A stretch of DNA of 64,000 nt from Nocardia vinacea (GTDB lineage: Bacteria > Actinomycetota > Actinomycetes > Mycobacteriales > Mycobacteriaceae): contig NZ_CP109149.1 of assembly GCF_035920345.1 (NCBI RefSeq), forward strand, positions 10,292,001 through 10,356,000, in the 5' to 3' direction. The translations under genes and the position numbers were made by a program. Under the pieces are notes generated by a model, which was given only the letters and a program-made list of their open reading frames with translations, did no database searches and was not told the origin of the DNA. Positions 31,478 to 40,541 of the stretch are shown here, piece by piece. Numbering within the stretch: position 1 is the stretch's first letter; each line of letters starts with the position of its first letter.

Positions 31478-32508
31478 CGAAAGCAGAACCGAACGGCGGC
31501 TCCGATCTGCCGGAACACACTGTGCTACAACGGCTTCTGGGTGCGAGCACGCTGTGGATCGGTGTTGTGCTCGTCGTATTGTGCGTCGTTTTCAGCATCA
31601 TCCGCCCCGACGCCTTCCCGACCCGTTTCACCCTGCAGACGCTGCTGATCGAAACCTCGGTGCTGCTGGTGCTTTCGGTTGGCATGACGTTCGTGATCAT
31701 CACCTCCGGCATCGACCTGTCAGTCGGCATGGTGCTGATCTTCGCCGGAGTGCTCGGCGCGAAAACGATGGAATGGCTGAGCCCGGACGAGAACGCCACC
31801 GGCGCGGGGTGGGGGATTATCGGTGTCGGCCTTCTGATTTCCGTTGCGGGCGGTGGCATCTGGGGACTGCTCAATGGAATTCTGGTGGCAAAGGCCAAGA
31901 TTCCACCGCTGATCGTCACACTCGGCTCGTTCGGCGCGGCACTCGGTGCGGCACAACTGATCACCGGCGGTGTCGACACCAGGACGGTGCCCGATAAGCT
32001 GCGTAACTCCCTGGGTTTCGGGACGTCGCTGGGTGGCGTACCGAATCTGGTGCTAGTCGCGGCGGCGGTAACGGTGCTCGCCGCTTGGGTGCTGCACACG
32101 ACCCGATTCGGTCGCTACACCTACGCGATCGGCTCAAATGAGGAGGCCGCGCGGCGTTCGGGCATCGCGGTCACCCGCCACCTCGTGCTGGTCTATCTGA
32201 TGACCGGATTACTCGCTGGACTGGCCGGATTCATGAATCTGGCCTACTTCGGCACCACCACCATCGGCGGACACGGCACGGACAATCTGGATGCCATCGC
32301 CGGTGTAGTCATCGGCGGGACAAGCCTTTTCGGCGGAATCGGCACCATTGTCGGCACGGTTATCGGCGTTTTCATTCCGTCGGTGCTGCGCAAGGGATTC
32401 GTCATCGCGGGGGTGCCGGTGTTCTGGCAGCCGATCGCGGTGAGCGCGGTTCTGGTCGGGGCGGTGTGGTTCGACCAACTGCGCCGCCGAGCCCGGGACC
32501 GCAAGTAG
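31474..32508 (+). CDS. RbsC-like ABC transporter permease
   Basis: A 344-residue inner-membrane permease with about nine to ten hydrophobic segments. Typical blocks are VGMTFVIITSGIDLSVG (about 68-84), the EAA-like loop RYTYAIGSNEEAARRSGI and IAGVVIGGTSLFGGIGTIVGTVIGVF near the C-terminus. The substrate would be a monosaccharide, polyol or autoinducer-like furanose. Overlaps the ATPase gene; the binding-protein gene follows after 54 bases. Confidence 0.93.
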   Translation: MTKAEPNGGSDLPEHTVLQRLLGASTLWIGVVLVVLCVVFSIIRPDAFPTRFTLQTLLIETSVLLVLSVGMTFVIITSGIDLSVGMVLIFAGVLGAKTMEWLSPDENATGAGWGIIGVGLLISVAGGGIWGLLNGILVAKAKIPPLIVTLGSFGAALGAAQLITGGVDTRTVPDKLRNSLGFGTSLGGVPNLVLVAAAVTVLAAWVLHTTRFGRYTYAIGSNEEAARRSGIAVTRHLVLVYLMTGLLAGLAGFMNLAYFGTTTIGGHGTDNLDAIAGVVIGGTSLFGGIGTIVGTVIGVFIPSVLRKGFVIAGVPVFWQPIAVSAVLVGAVWFDQLRRRARDRK

Positions 32509-32562
32509 AGAGGTAAGCAGTTACAGCACTGCGCGATAAGAAAATAAGGCGGAGGTAGCCAA

Positions 32563-33537
32563 ATGAGGGTGGCGAAGCGGACCGCGGTGATGATCGGCGC
32601 GATGGCGGCGGTCGGCACGCTGGTGGTGGGATGTGGTGGCTCGGTGAACAATTCCGGCGGCACGGATGCCAAGAAATTGGTGCTGATTCCCGGTGTCGCC
32701 GACGAACCGTTCTACATCTCCATGCAATGCGGCGCGCAGGACGAGGCGAGCAAACTCGGCTACAAGCTGGAGACGCAGGCACCGACGAAATTCGATGCGG
32801 GCGCGCAGACTCCGGTGCTGACCGGTGTGATGGCCAATAAGCCCGGCGGCATCCTGATCGCCCCGACACATGCGCAGGCGATGGCGAATCCGATCAAACA
32901 GGCCAAGGATGCCGGGATCAAAATCATCGAGGTCGATACGGCACTGGACGACACCTCGATCGCGCTGTCGTCGATCGCATCCGATAACAAGAAGGGTGGC
33001 GAGCTCGCGGCACAGACGCTGGCCAAGCTCATCGGTGACAAGGGACCCGTGCTGGTGATCAACACCAAGGCTGGAACCTCCACCACCGATGCGCGTGCAC
33101 AGGGCTTCGAAGATGCGGTGAAGGCCTACCCGAGCATCACCTCGCTCGGCGTGCAGTACAACAACAATGAAGCGGCACAGGCGGCTTCGATCGTCACCGC
33201 GACGCTGGCCGCCCATCCCGACCTCGCCGGGATCTTCGCGACCAATCTGAGTTCGGCCGAGGGCGCGGCCACCGGATTGCGCAATGCCAATAAGCTCGGC
33301 CAGGTCAAACTGGTCGGCTTCGATGCGAGTCCGAAACAGGTCGAAGATCTGAAGGCCGGCACCGTGCAGGCACTTATCGCGCAGGATCCGGCCGGGATCG
33401 GTGCGAAGGGCGTCGACGAGGCCGCGGCCGCGCTCGAGGGTAAGCCGGTCACCCGCAATATCCAGACCGATATGGTGGCGATCACCCAGGCCGATATGGA
33501 TGCCAACTCGAAGTACTTCTACAAGCGGAAGTGCTGA
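32563..33537 (+). CDS. Sugar-binding lipoprotein of the ABC importer (periplasmic-binding protein type 1)
   Basis: A 324-residue lipoprotein: signal peptide 1-23 with lipobox LVVGC (Cys24), then a two-lobed Peripla_BP_4 domain (DEPFYISMQCGAQDEASKLGY, IIEVDTALDD, LVGFDASPKQVEDLKAG). It captures the substrate outside the membrane for the upstream permease/ATPase. A GGAGG SD stands nine bases before the ATG. No sugar-metabolising enzyme is encoded next to the importer, so the substrate is open. Confidence 0.92.
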   Translation: MRVAKRTAVMIGAMAAVGTLVVGCGGSVNNSGGTDAKKLVLIPGVADEPFYISMQCGAQDEASKLGYKLETQAPTKFDAGAQTPVLTGVMANKPGGILIAPTHAQAMANPIKQAKDAGIKIIEVDTALDDTSIALSSIASDNKKGGELAAQTLAKLIGDKGPVLVINTKAGTSTTDARAQGFEDAVKAYPSITSLGVQYNNNEAAQAASIVTATLAAHPDLAGIFATNLSSAEGAATGLRNANKLGQVKLVGFDASPKQVEDLKAGTVQALIAQDPAGIGAKGVDEAAAALEGKPVTRNIQTDMVAITQADMDANSKYFYKRKC

Positions 33538-33547
33538 CGGGGTCGGC

Positions 33548-33575
33548 GCCGGGTCCGAGCACGCTCGGACCCGGC
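33548..33575. terminator. Bidirectional terminator hairpin
   Basis: GCCGGGTCCGAGC (33548-33560) pairs perfectly with GCTCGGACCCGGC (33563-33575). It lies between the convergent importer lipoprotein gene and threonine ammonia-lyase gene, touching the stop codon of the latter. Confidence 0.8.
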
Positions 33576-34795
33576 TAATCCTCCACTCGCACCGCGTACC
33601 CCGAATTCTCCAGCGCGGCAAGCACGTCGTCCCGATGCGTGGGACCCCGGGTCTCCAACGTCAGCGACACCTCGACCTCGTCAACCGCGAGCCACCCGCC
33701 GGTCCGCGAGTGCACCACATCCACCACACTCGCACCGGTCTTCCCGACCACCGCGAGCAATCCGCTGAGCGCGCCCGGCCGATCCGAAATCGTCACGCGC
33801 ACAGCCAGATAGCGCCCAGCGGCACCGAGGCCATGACCGATGATTCTGGTCAGCATCATCGGATCGATATTGCCGCCGGACAAGATCGCGCACACCGGCC
33901 CCTGCAATCCGAGTTCCGTTGGCTCGCAACTCATCAGGGCCGCCACCGCGGCGGCACCGGCGGGCTCGACGATCAACTTCGCGCGTTCCAGACACAGCAG
34001 CAGCGCCTTGGACAGCGCATCCTCGTCCACCGTCACCACCGCGGGCACATGCGCCGCGACGTGCGCGAACGGCACCTCACCCGGCAGCCCGACGGCAATA
34101 CCGTCGGCCATCGTAGACATCCGCGCCACCCGCACCGGCTTACCCGCCGCCAGCGAATCCGGCCATGCCGCCGCCTCCGCCGCCTGCACGCCGACCACCC
34201 GTACGTGCGGTGCAACATGATGCAGGGCAATGGCGATCCCGGCGAGCAGCCCACCGCCGCCGGTCGGCACGATCACCGTCCCGACCTCGGGCATCTGCTC
34301 GATGATCTCCAAGGCCACCGTCGCCTGCCCAGCGACGATATCGGCGTGATCGAACGGATGGATCAGCGTCGCACCGGTCCGCTCGGCGAAATCCAGTGCG
34401 GCATCCAGCGAGTCGTCGATGGTCTCACCGACCTGCCGTACTTCGGCCCCATATGCCTTGGTGGCCACCAACTTCGGCAGCGAAGCGCCCACCGGCATGA
34501 ATACCGTCGAGCGAATCCCGAGCGAAGCCGCGGCCCACGCGACCCCCTGCGCGTGATTGCCCGCGCTGGCCGCCACCACGCCGCGCGCCCGATCTTCCGC
34601 CGGAAGGTTCGCGATCCGGAAATACGCCCCGCGCGGCTTGAACGAGCCGGTCCGCTGCAGGTTCTCGCACTTCAGTCGCACCTCGGTTCCGGCGCGCTCG
34701 GATAACACCCGTGACGCGACCACCGGCGTCCGCCGAATCACCGGCGCCAATGCCGCCGCGGCCGCCTCGATACGGTCCAGTCCCAGCAATTCCAT
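33575..34795 (-). CDS. ilvA: Threonine ammonia-lyase with C-terminal ACT-like domain
   Basis: A 406-residue fold-type II PLP enzyme deaminating threonine to 2-oxobutanoate (isoleucine precursor). Start MELLGLDRIEAAAAAL is chosen for normal length. The PLP lysine is in GSFKPRGAYFR (about 50-60), ASAGNHAQGVAWAA follows, and the phosphate loop is PTGGGGLLAG. The C-terminal 75 residues (YLAVRVTISDRPGALSGLLAVV) form one ACT domain, as in the shorter catabolic/TdcB-related actinobacterial enzymes. The upstream region has four tandem CGCAATC units. Confidence 0.9.
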   Translation of the reverse strand: MELLGLDRIEAAAAALAPVIRRTPVVASRVLSERAGTEVRLKCENLQRTGSFKPRGAYFRIANLPAEDRARGVVAASAGNHAQGVAWAAASLGIRSTVFMPVGASLPKLVATKAYGAEVRQVGETIDDSLDAALDFAERTGATLIHPFDHADIVAGQATVALEIIEQMPEVGTVIVPTGGGGLLAGIAIALHHVAPHVRVVGVQAAEAAAWPDSLAAGKPVRVARMSTMADGIAVGLPGEVPFAHVAAHVPAVVTVDEDALSKALLLCLERAKLIVEPAGAAAVAALMSCEPTELGLQGPVCAILSGGNIDPMMLTRIIGHGLGAAGRYLAVRVTISDRPGALSGLLAVVGKTGASVVDVVHSRTGGWLAVDEVEVSLTLETRGPTHRDDVLAALENSGYAVRVED

Positions 34796-34840
34796 GGCCC
34801 CATGCTGCCAGTTGCTGTGCACCCAGCGCCCACTCTCGCA

Positions 34841-34868
34841 CGCAATCCGCAATCCGCAATCCGCAATC
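34841..34868. repeat. Four tandem copies of CGCAATC
   Basis: Perfect heptamer repeats at 34841-34847, 34848-34854, 34855-34861 and 34862-34868 lie 45 bases upstream of the threonine ammonia-lyase start and 28 bases beyond the end of the convergently oriented serine hydrolase gene. Slippage could change promoter spacing. Confidence 0.7.
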
Positions 34869-34895
34869 CAGCAGAATCTGCTCAGGAATGGACGC

Positions 34896-36071
34896 TCAGG
34901 CCAATCCCTCCTTAGCCAGGTTATGCGCAATCGCACCGAGCCGCGCCAAGCGAGCATCGCCCAATGGCGTCAGCTTTCCGCCGAGCCGATTGGTGACGAA
35001 GGCCAGCGACATACCGGTCGCCGGATCGGCGAACGCCCCCGAACCGCCGAGGCCGAAATGACCGAACGCGGAGACGGGTTCGGCCTTCGACGGCTTCATC
35101 GGCACACCGTGGTAACCCAGTGCCCACGGAATGCGAAACGCCAGAACGTAATCGGGAGTGAAGACCTGACGTTGCGTGATCAGCTCAATAGTTTCCGGAC
35201 GCAGCAACTGGAAGTCCCCGAGTCGACCATCGGTCGCGAGGGCGCTGTACATCCTCGCCAGGGCACGCGCCGAGAAGACGCCGTTGACGCCTGGAATCAC
35301 CGAATCATGCAGGCGCGGATCGGAAACCATATCCGCGAACCCGCGCGGCGTGGTTTCGGCGGCCGCCGCGAAACGAGTCCGGCCCATGAGCCGCGCACTG
35401 TTCTCCCAACTCATGCCCGCGACCGTGAGCTGAGGAAAGTTGGTGGCAATGCGGCCGCGCTCTGAATCCGGCACCCGGAACCAGAGTTCATCCGCCGCAA
35501 GCGGTTCCGCGATTTCCGTGCGCAACAACTCGGTGAAGTCCGAACCGGAGGCCCGTCGGATCAGCTCGGCGACCAAATGCCCGAAGGAGATTCCGTGATA
35601 GCCGCTGGTCACCAGGTGACGCGGATCGGGGGAGCAGGCCGCGAGTGCGGCGGTGACCTCGGCATCGTCGAAGAAATGCGCTACCGGCCCGGGCAGCAGA
35701 TCGCGCAGCCGATGCAGACCCGCCCGGTGCGTGAGCATTTCTCGTACCGTTATCCGCTCCTTGCCCGCCGCCCCGAATTCGGGCCAGTAGGTGGCGACCG
35801 GCTCGTCGTAATCGAACAGTCCACGCTCGGCCAATCGGTGTGCCAGCGTCGAGACCACACCCTTACCGGTGGAATACGCCATGGCCACGGTATCGGCGGC
35901 CCACGGCACGCCTGGATGCGCGAATCCAGCCCACACATCCACGACCGGTTCGCCGTGCTGATAGACCACGAGCGCCCCGCCGCCATCGCTCGGCCGGCGG
36001 AACAGCCTGTCGAATTCGGCGACCAGGCGCACATAGCGACGATCCACCGACTGCGTTGTCGTAAGTGTCAT
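34896..36071 (-). CDS. Serine hydrolase of the beta-lactamase/class C esterase family
   Basis: A 391-residue protein with the class C fold. The SxxK nucleophile motif is in MAYSTGKGVVSTLAHRL (about residues 66-82), the Tyr motif in SGYHGISFGHLVAEL (about 157-171) and the KTG-equivalent in FGHFGLGGSGAFADP. No signal peptide is visible, so it is more likely an EstB-type esterase or D-aminopeptidase-like enzyme than a secreted beta-lactamase. It precedes threonine ammonia-lyase on the same strand. Confidence 0.87.
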   Translation of the reverse strand: MTLTTTQSVDRRYVRLVAEFDRLFRRPSDGGGALVVYQHGEPVVDVWAGFAHPGVPWAADTVAMAYSTGKGVVSTLAHRLAERGLFDYDEPVATYWPEFGAAGKERITVREMLTHRAGLHRLRDLLPGPVAHFFDDAEVTAALAACSPDPRHLVTSGYHGISFGHLVAELIRRASGSDFTELLRTEIAEPLAADELWFRVPDSERGRIATNFPQLTVAGMSWENSARLMGRTRFAAAAETTPRGFADMVSDPRLHDSVIPGVNGVFSARALARMYSALATDGRLGDFQLLRPETIELITQRQVFTPDYVLAFRIPWALGYHGVPMKPSKAEPVSAFGHFGLGGSGAFADPATGMSLAFVTNRLGGKLTPLGDARLARLGAIAHNLAKEGLA

Positions 36072-36233
36072 CGGATTACCTCTGTCGTTCGACCAACCAA
36101 CAGCATGGCACGGCGGCGATCGCGGTCCATCGAGGTGCCGAATTCCAACCATGAGACCGGTCGGTTCGGTGAACTTTTCCTGACCGTCACATCCGCGATC
36201 GAAATCGCAACACGGCTCGCATAGCGTGGCCGC

Positions 36234-36956
36234 ATGCCCCCGAGACGACGATCGGCGCTACTGGCCAGGTTGGTTGTCGACGAACCAGGCCGACCGCAAG
36301 TGATCCTCGGCGAACTGCGCCGGGTGATTCTGGATGGGGCCGTGCCGCCGTGCACGGTGATCCCACTGCGGGAGGTCGCCGAACTATTCGGCGTCAGCCA
36401 CATCCCGGTGCGGGAGGCGCTCAAGACATTGATCGGGGAGGGACTGGTCACGCATCGGCCGCACGGCGGCTATGCGGTGGCTCAGCTGACTTCCAACGAG
36501 CTGCGCGAAATGTATATCGTGCGGGAGACCCTGGAAACCGCCTCGCTGGCGGCCGCGGCGCGCAATGCCACCGACGCCGACCGCGCCCGCTTGCTCGAAG
36601 TGAATTCGCTACTGGAACAAGCGATTCGAGATGACGACCCCGTCGCGTACCACCGCCAGTCGCGCCATTTCCATGTGGCACTGACCAAGCCGTCGCGGTT
36701 GTTCCGACTGCTGCACATGCTCGAATCGGCATGGAATGTCACCGAGCCGGTGCAGTCCATGGTGCACATCGCCCGCGGCGATCGGGTGCGCCTGCACACC
36801 GATCACGCGCTGATGCTCGATGCGTTCATGGCCCGCGATGTGGATCGCCTGCTGCTGATCGCCGAACGGCATCACCGCAGGTTGGAGACGGTAATCGCGA
36901 CGCTGCCCACCGATACCGGACTGCTCGCGCCGGAAGATATATCTGTCGCGCAATAG
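36234..36956 (+). CDS. GntR/FadR-type transcriptional regulator
   Basis: A 240-residue regulator: N-terminal winged helix (about 20-85, LREVAELFGVSHIPVREALKTLIGEGLVTHRPHGGYAVA) and an all-helical FCD domain (about 95-225) with the Asp/His metal-ligand pattern (HRQSRHFHVAL, HTDHALML). It stands just upstream of an NCS1 permease and hydantoin-type racemase on the same strand and probably senses their substrate. Confidence 0.88.
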   Translation: MPPRRRSALLARLVVDEPGRPQVILGELRRVILDGAVPPCTVIPLREVAELFGVSHIPVREALKTLIGEGLVTHRPHGGYAVAQLTSNELREMYIVRETLETASLAAAARNATDADRARLLEVNSLLEQAIRDDDPVAYHRQSRHFHVALTKPSRLFRLLHMLESAWNVTEPVQSMVHIARGDRVRLHTDHALMLDAFMARDVDRLLLIAERHHRRLETVIATLPTDTGLLAPEDISVAQ

Positions 36957-37041
36957 CCGGGCAATAACTGCGCAATGGTAGGGCAATGCGCGGTTTCTAC
37001 CGTCGTTTCGATCACAGTTTCACCCTCGGATGGGAAACACC
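36957..37041 (+). promoter_or_regulatory. Control region with repeated GCAAT half-sites
   Basis: GCAAT-type pentamers recur at roughly 11-12 base spacing (near 36951, 36961, 36973 and 36984), and GCGCA/TGCGC forms an inverted repeat over about 36972-36992. Spaced on one helix face, these are plausible sites for the adjacent GntR regulator in front of the permease gene (inference). Confidence 0.35.
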
Positions 37042-38526
37042 ATGACCGAAACGCTCACCACCGCGGCCCCGCCCGTACCCGCGCCACCCGCCTATGACCC
37101 ACGGCTGACGAATGCGGATCTGGCCCCGCTGCGCAAGCAGACCTGGGGCTCCTACAACATCTTCGCGTTCTGGATGTCGGACGTGCACAGCGTCGGCGGC
37201 TACGTCACCGCGGGCAGTCTGTTCGCACTCGGACTAGCCAGCTGGCAGGTGCTCGCGGCGCTGCTGATCGGCATCACCATCGTCTATTTCTTCTGCAATC
37301 TGGTCGCCAAACCGAGCCAGGTGACCGGTGTGCCGTATCCGGTCATGTGCCGCAGCGCGTTCGGGGTGCTCGGCGCGAATATCCCGGCCATTATCCGTGG
37401 CCTGATCGCCGTCGCCTGGTACGGGATTCAGACATTCCTTGCCTCTGCTGCGCTGGATGTCGTACTGGTGAAACTGTTTCCGAGTCTGGCGCCATACGCG
37501 GTCGTCGACGACTACGGGTTCCTCGGTCTTTCGCTGCTCGGGTGGGGCAGTTATCTAATGCTGTGGGTCGTGCAGGCCTGCGTGTTCTGGCGCGGCATGG
37601 AATCGATTCGCAAATTCATCGACTTCTGCGGTCCCGCTGTTTATGTCGTGATGTTCCTGCTCTGCGGTTATCTGATCGCCGAGGCGGGCTGGAGCGCCAT
37701 CGACCTGAAGCTCGGCGAGGTGAAGTACACCGGCTGGGACTCGGTGCCGGTCATGCTCGGTGCGATCGCGCTGGTCGTGTCCTATTTCTCCGGTCCGATG
37801 CTGAACTTCGGCGACTTCTCCCGCTACGGAAAGAGTTTCGCAGTGGTGCGGCGCGGCAACCTGCTCGGGCTGCCGGTCAACTTCCTGCTCTTCTCGCTGC
37901 TGGTCGTCATCACCGCATCGCTGACGGTCCCGGTCTACGGCGAGCTGATCACCGATCCCGTTGCGACGGTGGCCCGTATCGACAGCACCTTCGCGATCGT
38001 GCTGGGCGCGTTGACCTTCACCATTGCCACCATCGGGATCAATATCGTCGCCAACTTCATCTCACCGGCCTTCGACTTCTCGCACGTCAGCCCGCAGCGG
38101 ATCAGCTGGCGTGCGGGCGGCATGATCGCCGCGGTCGGCTCGGTCCTGATCACGCCGTGGAACCTCTACAACAATCCGGAGGTCATCCACTACACCTTGG
38201 AGGTGCTCGGCGCATTCATCGGCCCGCTGTTCGGTGTCCTCATCGTCGACTACTACCTGGTGCGCAAACAGCAGGTAGTAGTCGACGACTTGTTCACCCT
38301 GTCGCAGACCGGAACCTATTGGTATAGCAAGGGTTACAACCCGGCGGCGGTCATCGCCACCGCAGTAGGCGCGATCGTCGCGGTGATCCCGGTGCTCGCC
38401 AAGGATGTCACCGGCATGTACACCGCCGCACAGTACAGCTGGTTCATCGGCTGCGGTCTCGGCTTTCTCACCTACTACCTGCTGGCCACCCGAACCCGGT
38501 TGGCAGTGAAGGGAGTTACTGCCTGA
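37042..38526 (+). CDS. NCS1-family nucleobase/hydantoin/allantoin permease
   Basis: A 494-residue transporter with about 12 membrane helices. NCS1 hallmarks are WGSYNIFAFWMSDVHSVGGYVTAG split over about 37-60, the GVPYPVMCRSAFGVLG segment, FGDFSRYGK and FDFSHVSPQRISWRAGG. It probably imports hydantoins, allantoin or a nucleobase; the racemase gene that overlaps its stop by one base favours hydantoin or allantoin. An in-frame ATG 12 bases upstream is an alternative start. Confidence 0.9.
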   Translation: MTETLTTAAPPVPAPPAYDPRLTNADLAPLRKQTWGSYNIFAFWMSDVHSVGGYVTAGSLFALGLASWQVLAALLIGITIVYFFCNLVAKPSQVTGVPYPVMCRSAFGVLGANIPAIIRGLIAVAWYGIQTFLASAALDVVLVKLFPSLAPYAVVDDYGFLGLSLLGWGSYLMLWVVQACVFWRGMESIRKFIDFCGPAVYVVMFLLCGYLIAEAGWSAIDLKLGEVKYTGWDSVPVMLGAIALVVSYFSGPMLNFGDFSRYGKSFAVVRRGNLLGLPVNFLLFSLLVVITASLTVPVYGELITDPVATVARIDSTFAIVLGALTFTIATIGINIVANFISPAFDFSHVSPQRISWRAGGMIAAVGSVLITPWNLYNNPEVIHYTLEVLGAFIGPLFGVLIVDYYLVRKQQVVVDDLFTLSQTGTYWYSKGYNPAAVIATAVGAIVAVIPVLAKDVTGMYTAAQYSWFIGCGLGFLTYYLLATRTRLAVKGVTA

Positions 38527-39257
38527 TGCGCATCCGGGTCGTCAACCCGAACACCACCCGGGCGATGACCGACGCGATCGAGCAGTGTGCCCAGGCCGTA
38601 GCGGGCCGGGGCACACTGCTCGACGCGGTCACCGCCGAAATGGGGCCGGCCTCGATCGAGAGTCACTACGATGAAGCCCTCAGTGTGCCGGGCATTCTCG
38701 CTGCCATCCGACGCGGCGAACAGGAGGGTATCGACGGCTACGTGATTGCCTGCTTCGGCGATCCGGGCCTGGATTCGGCCCGAGAGCTGGCACGCGGACC
38801 GGTAATCGGCATCGCAGAGGCGGCGCTGCATACCGCGAGTCATCTAGGCGGCGGATTCAGCATCGTCACGACGCTCAGCCGGACCATCGGCCGAGCGGAC
38901 GAGCTGGTGTATCGCTATGGCATGCAACGTTTTTGCCGCGGCATCCACGCCTGCGAAATCCCGGTGCTCGCACTGGAAGATCCGGATGCCCGCAAAATCG
39001 TCACCGAGGCATGCGGCGATGCGGTCGACGCCGATGGCTCCGATGCGATCGTCCTCGGCTGCGCGGGCATGGCCGATCTCTGCAGTCACATCCGCGACGA
39101 GATCGGTGTACCGGTGATCGACGGCGTCGCCGCTGCCACCCTCACGGTCCAGTCGCTGATCACCCTCGGCCTGCGCAAATCGGGTAGGGGAGAGTTCGCC
39201 GCACCATCACCGAAGCAGTACAGCGGCCTGCTGCGCTCCTTCGGCTCGAATTCCTGA
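38526..39257 (+). CDS. Asp/Glu/hydantoin racemase family protein
   Basis: A 243-residue racemase of the hydantoin/allantoin type. It begins RIRVVNPNTTRAMTDAI; the two catalytic Cys are seen in DGYVIACFGDPGLDSA (about C75) and AIVLGCAGMADL (about C179). It interconverts 5-substituted hydantoin or allantoin enantiomers. TGATG overlap with the permease gene. No hydantoinase or carbamoylase gene is in the window, so downstream steps must be elsewhere. Confidence 0.9.
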   Translation: MRIRVVNPNTTRAMTDAIEQCAQAVAGRGTLLDAVTAEMGPASIESHYDEALSVPGILAAIRRGEQEGIDGYVIACFGDPGLDSARELARGPVIGIAEAALHTASHLGGGFSIVTTLSRTIGRADELVYRYGMQRFCRGIHACEIPVLALEDPDARKIVTEACGDAVDADGSDAIVLGCAGMADLCSHIRDEIGVPVIDGVAAATLTVQSLITLGLRKSGRGEFAAPSPKQYSGLLRSFGSNS

Positions 39258-39261
39258 GCTG

Positions 39262-39603
39262 TCAGGCGGCGGCCAGGGCTTCCATCGCCGCATCGGGATC
39301 GTCGACATCGACGACGAGACGGGTGAACCCGGGGCCGGCGAGGTCGATGAGAATGGCATGACCGTCGAATCTGGTGTCCCAGAACTCTTTTCGCCCTTTG
39401 CCGCGGTAGGTGCCCGCCGCGATCACGCCGGGAAAGAAGGTGCCCGGTGCGCGGACCCACGGTGGGCGCAGATCGACCGGGGCGGGGGTCACCTCTTTGA
39501 TATCGGCCAGATCGAAGGTCACGTGCTCGCGCAGGGCCAGCAGTCGGTGCCCCCCGAGCACATGAACCGTCACTTTGTCGTCCGTGACTTCCACTTCGAC
39601 CAT
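39262..39603 (-). CDS. Small PH-like domain protein, function unknown
   Basis: A 113-residue beta-rich protein (strands VEVTDDKVTVHVLGG, HVTFDLADIKEVTPAPVDL) containing FFPGVIAAGTYRGKGRKEFWDT, a pattern seen in small actinobacterial proteins with a bacterial PH-like fold. No membrane segment or catalytic motif is visible. It is convergent to the racemase gene with only four bases between stops. The 316 bases upstream of it (39604-39919) show no gene, only its presumed promoter region and a short direct repeat of CTGCCGAC. Confidence 0.65.
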   Translation of the reverse strand: MVEVEVTDDKVTVHVLGGHRLLALREHVTFDLADIKEVTPAPVDLRPPWVRAPGTFFPGVIAAGTYRGKGRKEFWDTRFDGHAILIDLAGPGFTRLVVDVDDPDAAMEALAAA

Positions 39604-39919
39604 CGTGCACCTCGCTGAATTCAGGACCTCGTACGCAAACCAGGATCCGAGTCGCTCCTGTTCGTACCCTGTGTCGTGCCTGTGATTTCTCGAAGGCTTT
39701 GTCCGGTGTTACAAGTGCCGCATTTCCGCACGAAAATACTTGCTGAAACGTAGATATGCGCATTAAAGCATGACTGCCGACTACTGCCGACGGACTCGGC
39801 CGAGGCAGCCACCTACGGACCACAGCGGCGATTACGAAATGACGCCGGAGATGATCGGTGGCTGCCCCGGCCTACGCGCCGGTATCGGGCAGGTCAGTGG
39901 GACGACATTCCGATGAGTC

Positions 39920-40498
39920 TCAGATGACCCGAACCGCTTCTTCCGCGATATCGAGCACACCGAGCAACCACGGCGTATAGCTCCCCGGATCGTCGGCGAT
40001 CGCATCTCGCAGCGCCTCCGGTTGGATCCACGCGTAGTCGGCGACCTCCGCCGGATCCGCCCGTGGCGCCGCGGTCCGGAGGAACTCGGCATCGAGCCGC
40101 CCGATGAGCACATGATCCCATTCGTGCTCCACCCGACCGGTCGCGGAATCCTGGGCGTGATAACGGAAGATTCCGACCTCGGTCAGCGCGGTGGCCAACC
40201 CCATCTCCTCGGCCAACCGGACCGCGGCGGCCGCCACCACCGGCTCATCCGGCGCGGGATGACCGCAGGCCGTATTGGCCCAGAGCAGCGGGAACCGCGT
40301 CTTCACCGCAGCACGCTGCTGCAACAGCACCCGACCCGCATCGTCGTACAGCAGCACCGAGAACGCGCGGTGCAGCAGCCCAGGCGCGGTATGCGCCTGC
40401 GCTACCGGGCACGCACCGACCGCGCGCCCGGCCGCGTCGACGAGCTCAACAGGCAGGGCCTCGCGGTCGGTGATCGGTTTGGCCAGCGTTTCGGTCAC
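39920..40498 (-). CDS. idi: Isopentenyl-diphosphate delta-isomerase, type I
   Basis: A 192-residue Nudix-fold enzyme that interconverts IPP and DMAPP, the starter for geranyl diphosphate. The catalytic Cys is C78 in WANTACGHP, the catalytic Glu lies in VEHEWDHV (124/126), and the Nudix-like AAAVRLAEEMG is present. It lies 43 bases downstream of the geranyl diphosphate methyltransferase gene on the same strand, so it is probably the last gene of the terpene/encapsulin operon and supplies its precursor. Confidence 0.92.
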   Translation of the reverse strand: MTETLAKPITDREALPVELVDAAGRAVGACPVAQAHTAPGLLHRAFSVLLYDDAGRVLLQQRAAVKTRFPLLWANTACGHPAPDEPVVAAAAVRLAEEMGLATALTEVGIFRYHAQDSATGRVEHEWDHVLIGRLDAEFLRTAAPRADPAEVADYAWIQPEALRDAIADDPGSYTPWLLGVLDIAEEAVRVI

Positions 40499-40541
40499 AG
40501 CTCCGCCTCGACCGTCGGTGCTGCGCCCATGATTCGCTCGC

